Below, one piece after another: positions 1 to 5,504 of a stretch of 8,638 bases of DNA. This DNA comes from CAVRTJ01 sp046704825 (lineage in GTDB: Bacteria > Acidobacteriota > UBA4820 > DSQY01), in contig JBJKRE010000276.1 of assembly GCA_046704825.1 (NCBI GenBank), positions 1 through 8,638 of the forward strand, read 5' to 3'. Under the pieces are notes generated by a model. It was not told the origin of the DNA, ran no database searches, and saw nothing but the letters and a program-made list of their open reading frames with translations. The position numbers and the translations under genes were made by a program. How positions within the stretch are numbered: the stretch's first letter is position 1; each line of letters begins with the position of its first letter.

Positions 1-1031
1 TCCACCTCGAGCGACACCCTCTTCGACAGCCGGTCCGACAGGTCCCTTACGGACCGCCCCAGCCTCTCGACCAGCGCTTCGAAGGGCACCAGCCGGATCG
101 ACAAGACCTGGTCGTACAGCCTGTCCATTCGGCTGCGGTGGGCTTCCAGCCAGAATCGGTGACGCTTCTTCTCCTCTTCGTGCAGCCCCGATTCGAACTG
201 GTTGAGGTGGTAGAGCAGGTCGCCGGTCTGCGCGAGAAGTGCGTCGAGGTCCTCCGACCTGACCCTGACGCTCGGGACGAGGCTCGGTCCGGCGTTGCCC
301 GGGGCGGCTGTCGGAACCAGCGGCAGTTCGAGGCTCACCTGCGCGACCTCGGGAAGTTCCCTGAGGGACCTGGCGAGGTCCTTCAGCTCCGGCGAAGGTG
401 TCACCCGGAATGTTGCGGACTTGAGATTGCGGCTCTGGATCGCGACGATGTCCGGCTCCATGACCACTTCCGCGCAGTGCTCCCGGACCTTCTGAAGCAC
501 TACGAGGAGGCGGGCTGCGGGCAGCGGCGAAGCGGTGTCGATACCCACCTGGAGCTTCGCCGTCGCGGGCGCGCCGGCATCCGGACCCTCGTCGGGTGAG
601 GAAAGCGCAGGCGCGGAGGGCGGCGAGCCTGCCTCCTTCGGTGTTTCCTCGCCTGGCTGCAGGGAGGCGTCGAGCTTCGCCTCGAGGGCGGCCGCACCCT
701 CGCCCGCGGCCGCGTCCGATCCGTCCGTCTCGACGGCGTCCATGAGTGCGTCCAGCGCGTCGATGGCTCGCACGGCGGTGTCGAGCTGCTCGCGGGTGAT
801 GGCCTCTCCGTCGCGCCACTTCCCCAGCAGGGATTCGAGCCGGTGCGAAAGAGAACTCGTGCTCTCGAAACCCATGGAGGCGGCCATGCCTTTCAGAGAG
901 TGCGCGTGGCGGAACAGCTCGTCGATGTCGCCCCTGGCCGGCGGACCGTGCGAGGGAAGGCCCGATCGCAGGCCCCGCAGGTGGTCGCGTCCCTCCGAAA
1001 TGTAAAGTTCGAGGTACTTTGACAGATCCAT
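1..1031 (-). CDS. cheA: Chemotaxis histidine kinase CheA, N-terminal part (runs off the left edge)
   Basis: CheA autophosphorylates on a His of its P1 domain and passes the phosphate to CheY under control of receptors and CheW. Only 343 codons are in the window. P1 (Hpt) covers about residues 1-105, with the phosphorylation motif AHSLKGMAASMG and phospho-acceptor His44. An Ala/Pro/Glu-rich linker follows (about 105-157). A CheY-binding P2-like domain spans about 158-236: it starts KLQVGIDTASPLPAARLLVVL and ends VAQVSLEL, as in Thermotoga-type CheA. After a second linker, the P3 dimerisation helices start at about 255 (SVRVRSEDLDALLAQTGDLL) and include LSIRLVPFEALVERLGRSVRDL. The P4 ATPase and P5 CheW-like domains should lie beyond base 1. 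The ATG at 1031 is preceded by GGGGAG three bases upstream and the N-terminus MDLSKYLELYISEG matches family starts. It lies 42 bases after cheY. The assignment is secure; completeness of the gene cannot be judged. Confidence 0.95.
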   Translation of the reverse strand, partial: MDLSKYLELYISEGRDHLRGLRSGLPSHGPPARGDIDELFRHAHSLKGMAASMGFESTSSLSHRLESLLGKWRDGEAITREQLDTAVRAIDALDALMDAVETDGSDAAAGEGAAALEAKLDASLQPGEETPKEAGSPPSAPALSSPDEGPDAGAPATAKLQVGIDTASPLPAARLLVVLQKVREHCAEVVMEPDIVAIQSRNLKSATFRVTPSPELKDLARSLRELPEVAQVSLELPLVPTAAPGNAGPSLVPSVRVRSEDLDALLAQTGDLLYHLNQFESGLHEEEKKRHRFWLEAHRSRMDRLYDQVLSIRLVPFEALVERLGRSVRDLSDRLSKRVSLEV

Positions 1032-1073
1032 TCGCTCCCCGGCTGGAAGGAGGTGGTACCGGCCGGTCCCAGA

Positions 1074-1442
1074 TCAGCCCTGGACGACTGCGTCCAGAAC
1101 CTTGAGCACCTTTTCCGCCGAAAAGGGCTTGACGATGAAGTCCTTTGCGCCGGCGGCGATGGATTCTATGACGAGCGCTTCCTGTCCAAGGGCCGAGCAC
1201 ATCACGACGCGCGCCTTGGGGTTCGTCCTCAGAATCTCCTTGGTCGCTTCGATGCCGTCCATCTGGGGCATGACGATGTCCATGGTCACCAGGTCGGGCT
1301 GCAGCTTCCTGAAGAGTTCCACCGACTCCTGGCCGTTTGAGGCCTCGCCGACGACCTCGTACCGGTTCGAGTTGACGAGGATGTCGCGGATCATGGCCCT
1401 CATGAACATGGCGTCATCGGCAATGAGAACCTTATGAGGCAT
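1074..1442 (-). CDS. cheY: Chemotaxis response regulator CheY
   Basis: A 122-residue single receiver domain with no output domain, the standard CheY length. It carries the phosphate from CheA to the motor or another target. The visible active site is complete: acidic pair Asp9-Asp10, phospho-acceptor Asp55 in VTMDIVMPQMDG, Ser83 in VVMCSALGQ at the Thr/Ser position, and Lys105 in the FIVKPF motif. The N-terminus (PHKVLIADDAMFMRAMIRDIL) is of the type found in Bacillus, Thermotoga and related CheY proteins, not the enterobacterial type. The ATG at 1442 has AGGGAGAG just upstream (1446-1453) inside the cheW 3' end; longer readings of the same frame run into cheW and are not needed. The start overlaps the cheW stop by 11 bases, which suggests translational coupling. 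cheA follows 42 bases later. A non-motility role cannot be excluded, since no flagellar gene is in view. Confidence 0.96.
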   Translation of the reverse strand: MPHKVLIADDAMFMRAMIRDILVNSNRYEVVGEASNGQESVELFRKLQPDLVTMDIVMPQMDGIEATKEILRTNPKARVVMCSALGQEALVIESIAAGAKDFIVKPFSAEKVLKVLDAVVQG

Positions 1443-1887
1443 GGTCTCTCCCTGTAGATAGATGGTGAATGGCTTCGGCCGCGGCGCGCGACAGTTCGGC
1501 AGACACGGCGGAAGGATTGATGACACTTACCCAGGCCTCCTGCCACGGGTAGAGGCCGGCCCAGATCCCCGACGCGTTCTCCTCGTGGAGGTTGAGTTCC
1601 GCGAAGGGCAGGACGGCTTCGGCGGAGCGTATGGGGAAGGCGAGGTGATCGTTGGGCGGCGCGAGCCTCAGCAGGACGCCGTCGTCGGGGGGGGCACCCT
1701 CCTCGCCCATGATGGAATAGGTGTCGATGACCGTGATGAGCCGGCCCCCCACGAAGGCGCTCCCGCGGATGTGCGGGAAGGGTTCGGGCAGGGGGTGGAG
1801 CGCGGGCGTGGGTCTGACGTCGGAGAGATCCCGCGTCAGCCACCCCGAGAAGCGCTTGCCTATCCTGGCGACGAGGAGTTTGTGCAC
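1432..1887 (-). CDS. cheW: CheW-like coupling protein, divergent
   Basis: A 151-residue protein with the size and fold pattern of CheW, the adaptor that docks CheA onto receptors in the cytoplasmic array. The recognisable parts are the first beta strand (HKLLVARIGKRFSGWLTRDLSDV), the region PALHPLPEPFPHIRGSAFVGGRLITVIDTYSIMG that corresponds to the CheW core with its usual INLRG..VPVID segment, and a C-terminal strand pair ending WVSVINPSAVSAEL. The normally near-invariant NLRG Arg (Arg62 in E. coli) is Gly47 here (FVGG). The start is GTG at 1887; there is no ATG upstream before the in-frame mcp stop at 1960-1962, and CGGAG lies upstream of the GTG. Upstream neighbour is mcp (72-base gap); the 3' end overlaps cheY by 11 bases. 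Family membership is supported by both sequence and position; normal coupling function is less certain. Confidence 0.85.
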   Translation of the reverse strand: MHKLLVARIGKRFSGWLTRDLSDVRPTPALHPLPEPFPHIRGSAFVGGRLITVIDTYSIMGEEGAPPDDGVLLRLAPPNDHLAFPIRSAEAVLPFAELNLHEENASGIWAGLYPWQEAWVSVINPSAVSAELSRAAAEAIHHLSTGRDHAS

Positions 1888-1959
1888 CGCCTGCTCCGTT
1901 TTACGTACGGCCTGCCGTTTCCTCCGCCGCGTATCCGGCGGGAGGGGCGGCGAGCCCTC

Positions 1960-3198
1960 TCACAGTCTGAACTTTTCAACCAGGGAGCGAAGTCTGTTCG
2001 ACTCGTCCATCAGGGCCTGGGCCTGCTGGTTGATCTCTTCCATGCTGGCGGTCGTTTCCTCCGTGGCCGCCGACGCCTCCTGCGTGCCCGCCGCGTTGTC
2101 GGTCGCGACGGCCTGGATGGCCTCCATGCTGCGGGTCAGGGCTGATGTGCCCTCGGCCTGGAGCGCGGCCTCCTTGGCGATGGCCCGCACCGCGTCCCTC
2201 GTCTCGGCGGCGCTCTCGCTGATGCGTCCCAGCGCCGCGGAAACGCCGGCCGTCTTGTCCCGGCCCAGCAGGGCCGCCTGGTTCGTTTCGGCCATCCTGT
2301 CGGAAACCTCCTGGGTCCGCCCCGTGATGTCCTGGGCGAGCCGGGCGATCTGTGCGGCCAGGTCCTGGGTGTTTTCGGCCAGCCTCCTGACCTCCTCGGC
2401 GACCACGGCGAATCCCCTTCCGGCATCGCCCGCCCTGGCGGCTTCGATGGCCGCGTTGAGAGCCAGGATGTGGGTCTGGTGGCTCAGAGTGGTGATGCCC
2501 TCGACGAGCGAGTAGATCTCGGTCGCATGCTCCTTGAAGGTCTGGACCTGCGTGGTGGACTTCTCCACCTGCTCGAGGATGGCCCGCATGGACTCCCGGG
2601 CTTCTTCGGCGGCGACCGTCCCCTCCGAGGCCCTGGAGGCGGACCCCATGGCGTGTGACTCGGCCGTCTTACTGCGGTCGGCGATGGCGGAGGAGGCCGT
2701 GGCCACCTTTTCGGTAACGTCCACGGCGCTTTCCACGTCAGCCGCCTGACTTTCGGCCCCCTTGGCGATGTTCTGGATGTTGGAAGCGATTTCTGCCGTG
2801 GATGCCGTGACCTCCGCCGTGGAAACGGAAAGGTTGGACACCGCGTCGTACATCAGGCCCGTGCTGATCTGGACCTGCCGAACCAGTTCGCGGAGGTTGG
2901 TCACCATGGTCTGGAACGAGGAGGCCAGCCGGCCCACCTCGTCGGCGCTCTCGATGCTGACCGTCTGGGAGAGGTCGCCCTCCGCCACCTTGGCGCTGAG
3001 CTCGGCCAGGGCGACGAGCTTCTTCGTGAGGAGCCCGGCCCAGACGAGGGCCGCGAAGGCCGCCACCAGGATGCCGACGAAAATCTTGAGCCACATGTTC
3101 TGCCAGGGATTGAACGCCGCGAAATTGTCCAGGAGGATGCCAAAGATAAGCGGTATGAAAACGACGAGTATGAAGGCAAATCCGATTTTGAGTTTCAT
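1960..3198 (-). CDS. Methyl-accepting chemotaxis protein lacking a ligand-binding domain
   Basis: A 412-residue receptor/transducer. Residues about 4-23 and 37-57 are two membrane segments joined by only about 13 residues (around DNFAAFNPWQNMW), so there is no room for a periplasmic sensor domain. A HAMP domain follows (about 55-108, with LAELSAKVAEGDLSQTV and DEVGRLASSFQTM), then a long coiled-coil signalling domain. The hairpin tip is at about 238-276: HQTHILALNAAIEAARAGD and GRGFAVVAEEVRRLAENTQ. His243 replaces the usual Asn of QTN. Glu/Gln/Ala-rich helices on both arms (about 125-200 and 325-400) are candidate CheR methylation regions. The C-terminus ends LRSLVEKFRL with no CheR-tethering pentapeptide. 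The ATG at 3198 has GGGGGAGGG four bases upstream and overlaps the cheR stop as ATGA. The family call is very secure; the signal is unknown. Confidence 0.97.
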   Translation of the reverse strand: MKLKIGFAFILVVFIPLIFGILLDNFAAFNPWQNMWLKIFVGILVAAFAALVWAGLLTKKLVALAELSAKVAEGDLSQTVSIESADEVGRLASSFQTMVTNLRELVRQVQISTGLMYDAVSNLSVSTAEVTASTAEIASNIQNIAKGAESQAADVESAVDVTEKVATASSAIADRSKTAESHAMGSASRASEGTVAAEEARESMRAILEQVEKSTTQVQTFKEHATEIYSLVEGITTLSHQTHILALNAAIEAARAGDAGRGFAVVAEEVRRLAENTQDLAAQIARLAQDITGRTQEVSDRMAETNQAALLGRDKTAGVSAALGRISESAAETRDAVRAIAKEAALQAEGTSALTRSMEAIQAVATDNAAGTQEASAATEETTASMEEINQQAQALMDESNRLRSLVEKFRL

Positions 3199-3992
3199 TC
3201 AGCCCTCCCCCGTGCGTAGATGCGTGCATCTCTCACAACCGTCCTCCATCCATGACTGCTCTTCCTTCCGAGCGACTCCACCCGACCGAGGACCAGGAGA
3301 CCGTCGGGCGCCAGAGCCCTCGCCGCCTCTCCAAGAAGCCTGTCCTGAGCCTCCTCGGTGAGGTAGATAAATATATTCCTCAATGCTATCACGTGATAGC
3401 CCGTTCCCGGAATCCCGCAGGTGAGATCTCCGCACACGGGCAGGATCATGTCCAGGATACGCCGGTCCAGCCTGGCGGAACTCTCTTCCTGCTTAAAATA
3501 CCGCTCCCGGAGTGTTCTGTCCAATTTGTCCGCGCTTCTGGACGGAAAGAGCCCCGTCCTGAGCCGCTCCAGCGCCCGCCTCGAGCGGTCGAGGGCCACG
3601 ATGCGGGCGTCCAGGCCAGCCTCCCTCACGGTGATCGCAAGGCTCACGGCCTCTTCGCCTGTTGAACAGGGCGCGCTCAGCATTCGGAGCCCGCCATCCG
3701 GGACGCCTTCGCGTCTCGCCTTCAGGAGTTTCTGGAGGTCTTCGAAAACCTCGGGGTTCCGGAAGAACTCGGTGGTGGGTACGAGCAGCTTGTCCAGAAA
3801 GATGCGGCGCTCGGCGCGGTGAGCCTCCAGGTAGTCCAGGTAGCCTTCGAGCGTGGTGCTCCCGGTGGCCCTCAGGCGGGGGGACACCCTCCGTTCGAGA
3901 AAGGTGCTCCTGTAGTCGTCGCCCCTCATGCCGGATTGGGCGGATATCCACGCCTGAAGGCGCAACAGGGTCTCGCGCGGAATGGGCGTCAT
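3195..3992 (-). CDS. cheR: Chemotaxis protein methyltransferase CheR
   Basis: A 265-residue S-adenosylmethionine-dependent methyltransferase that methylates receptor glutamates during adaptation. The N-terminal helical domain (about 1-70) includes ERRVSPRLRATG. Next come PTTEFFRNPEVFEDL (72-86), SAM motif I LRMLSAPCSTGEEAVSLAI (102-120), the motif II acid in IVALDRS (about 135), the beta-subdomain region (about 140-185) and VIALRNIFIYLTEEAQ (201-216), equivalent to the usual FCRNVLIYF. LLVLGRVES (232-240) replaces the common GHSES. The ATG at 3992 is preferred over a GTG at 4025 because it forms an ATGA overlap with the upstream amidohydrolase stop, has GGAG 10 bases upstream, and gives a normal N-terminus. 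The 3' end overlaps the mcp start as ATGA, so enzyme and substrate receptor are translationally coupled. No CheB partner is in the window. Confidence 0.96.
   Translation of the reverse strand: MTPIPRETLLRLQAWISAQSGMRGDDYRSTFLERRVSPRLRATGSTTLEGYLDYLEAHRAERRIFLDKLLVPTTEFFRNPEVFEDLQKLLKARREGVPDGGLRMLSAPCSTGEEAVSLAITVREAGLDARIVALDRSRRALERLRTGLFPSRSADKLDRTLRERYFKQEESSARLDRRILDMILPVCGDLTCGIPGTGYHVIALRNIFIYLTEEAQDRLLGEAARALAPDGLLVLGRVESLGRKSSHGWRTVVRDARIYARGRAE
3203..3211 (-). promoter_or_regulatory. Ribosome binding site of the mcp gene within the cheR 3' end
   Basis: GGGGGAGGG on the minus strand, four bases before the mcp ATG at 3198. It lies in the last codons of cheR, so translation of mcp can be re-initiated by ribosomes finishing cheR at the ATGA overlap. 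Confidence 0.7.
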
Positions 3993-5452
3993 CGGATGCG
4001 CTCTCCGCCGGCCACCGCTACGCACCTGGACAGGCGGACAGGCCCGCCGCAGGGCGTCAGATCCGCCGGGTCGAACGCGCCCACGGCGGCCCTGCTTCGC
4101 GGGGCAAATCCCGCCGGAGGCCGGTAGCCTTCGAGGACCTCCGCGAAGGTCAGGCGTTCGCCGGCCTCCTCACGGTTCAGGCAGGCCTTAAACGTTCGCA
4201 CTGGATCGGGGGACTCGATGGGGAAGTCGGTGCCCATGAGAAGCGGGACGCCCCTGCGCGCGAGGCTGCCCCACCGGTAGGCGTTGCGCATGCCGTCACC
4301 AAGACGAGCCTCGGCCCATTGGCGATCGGACAGGTAGTGGCAAGGCTGGACGGAGGCGACGATCCCCAGCCGAGCCATGCGCTCGACGGCGTCGGTCCCG
4401 GCGATCTGGACGTGTTCCACGCGCGCTCCCGGCGGCACCCGGGCCTGCTCCACGGCGTCGAGAACCTGCGAGACCGCCCTGTCCCCGATGGCGTGAACGG
4501 CCGGAGTCAGGCCACGCGCCACCGTCCGGGCGAGCGCGCTTGCCAGCCGGTCCGTCTCCCACAGGAGAAGTCCCCTGTTGTCGGGCTGGTCGGCGTATCC
4601 GACCCACAGCGCGGCTCCGCGGCTGCCCAGGGCGCCGTCGGCGAAGAACTTTGCCCCCGTGACAGAGAAATGCACGCCTCTGTAGACGTCTTGGGGCTCG
4701 GGATCGCCCTCCCTTACCCACAGGAATCCCTCGACGCCGATGGGCAGGGCCCCTTCGCGGTCCAGCGCCGAAAGGACCTTGACGTGTGCGGGTTCGAGGC
4801 CCATGTCCGTGACGCCGGAGAGCCCCGACCGTTTGAGGTCTTCAAGCGCGGCGAGCATCCTGCGACGCAGGGCGGGATCGTCCGGGGCGGGGAGGCATGC
4901 CTCCACTCGCGTCAGAGCCCCGTCGAGCACGATGCCGGTGAGCCGCCCGGATTCGCGCAGCAGCCGGCCACCCGGAGGATCGGAGCTCCCGTCGTCGAAT
5001 CCGGCCCGGCGCAGCGCCTCCGTGTTGACCCAGCCCGCGTGGCCGTCGATCCGCCTGAGCAGGACGGGGGAATGGGGCATGATGGCGTCCAGGTCCCGGC
5101 GGTCGGGAAAGGATCCTCCCCACCGGTTCTGGTCCCAGCCGAAGCCCTCCAGCCACTCCGAGTCACCTGCGGCTGCCCGTTCGACTTCTTCGAGGGCCTC
5201 TTCGAGCGAGGAGGCTCCCCTCAAATCGACCTGTTCCAGCGCGGCCCCGTGCGCGGCGATGTGGCCGTGGTGGTCCCAGAGCGGCGGCAGTACCAGCAGG
5301 GCGGGGGAATCCGCGAGAGCGGGCTCGGAACAGACGGCCTGCTCGGCACAAGCGTCTGCCCCGACCTCCACGATTCCCTCTCCGTCGGTCCACCTGAAGA
5401 TCCGCTGCAAGGCACCTCCTCGAATCGGCGCGTCCGCGCCGTGAGGCTTCAT
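3989..5452 (-). CDS. Metal-dependent amidohydrolase (Amidohydro_3, YtcJ/NfdA-like)
   Basis: A hydrolase of the amidohydrolase superfamily, up to 487 residues; the substrate cannot be told from sequence. Visible family motifs in order: the HxH metal site in PPLWDHHGHI (His62, His64); LLRRIDGHAGWVNTEALRRAG (131-151); TGAKFFADGALGSRGAAL with Lys268; HAIGDRAV with His320; RVEHVQ with His347; ASVQPCHYLSDRQWAEARLG; and the Asp metal ligand in GTDFPIESPDPV (Asp409). All expected metal-ligand positions are present, so it is probably active. Both ends look short: the usual C-terminal GxxADLVVLD segment is reduced to GAFDPADLTPCGGPVRLSRC. The ATG at 5452 has a poor ribosome site. An in-frame TTG at 5410 with AGGAGGT just upstream is a good alternative and removes 14 residues without family resemblance. 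It ends in an ATGA overlap with cheR and starts 52 bases after the lyase gene. Confidence 0.9.
   Translation of the reverse strand: MKPHGADAPIRGGALQRIFRWTDGEGIVEVGADACAEQAVCSEPALADSPALLVLPPLWDHHGHIAAHGAALEQVDLRGASSLEEALEEVERAAAGDSEWLEGFGWDQNRWGGSFPDRRDLDAIMPHSPVLLRRIDGHAGWVNTEALRRAGFDDGSSDPPGGRLLRESGRLTGIVLDGALTRVEACLPAPDDPALRRRMLAALEDLKRSGLSGVTDMGLEPAHVKVLSALDREGALPIGVEGFLWVREGDPEPQDVYRGVHFSVTGAKFFADGALGSRGAALWVGYADQPDNRGLLLWETDRLASALARTVARGLTPAVHAIGDRAVSQVLDAVEQARVPPGARVEHVQIAGTDAVERMARLGIVASVQPCHYLSDRQWAEARLGDGMRNAYRWGSLARRGVPLLMGTDFPIESPDPVRTFKACLNREEAGERLTFAEVLEGYRPPAGFAPRSRAAVGAFDPADLTPCGGPVRLSRCVAVAGGERIR
5414..5420 (-). promoter_or_regulatory. Strong Shine-Dalgarno inside the amidohydrolase 5' end, pointing to a TTG start
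   Basis: AGGAGGT on the minus strand, three bases before an in-frame TTG (5408-5410). The ATG at 5452 has no comparable site (CTTTCGGG precedes it). The spacing is a little short, but the resulting N-terminus, QRIFRWTDGEGIVEVG, resembles the usual short beta-strand start of amidohydrolases. True start undecided. Confidence 0.5.
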
Positions 5453-5504
5453 CCCGAAAGGCCATCGACCCGGGGGATGCGTTCACGCCCCTCAGGCAAG
5501 CGGA

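Noticed and set aside
1047..1070. A plus-strand AAGGAGGT and the palindrome ACCGGCCGGT (1058-1067) in the cheY-cheA gap
   Set aside because: The Shine-Dalgarno-like string faces the wrong strand with no plausible gene after it, and the palindrome has no usable loop or T-run, so neither a ribosome site nor a terminator is supported.
1942..1959. A small hairpin (GAGGG...CCCTC) just after the mcp stop
   Set aside because: Only about five pairs with an 8-base loop and no T-run; too weak to call a terminator, and cheW follows in the same direction.
1462..2515. Plus-strand open frames (1462-2145, 1721-2515) opposite cheW and mcp
   Set aside because: They are shadows of the coding strand, of low-complexity composition and without a credible ribosome site or family resemblance.
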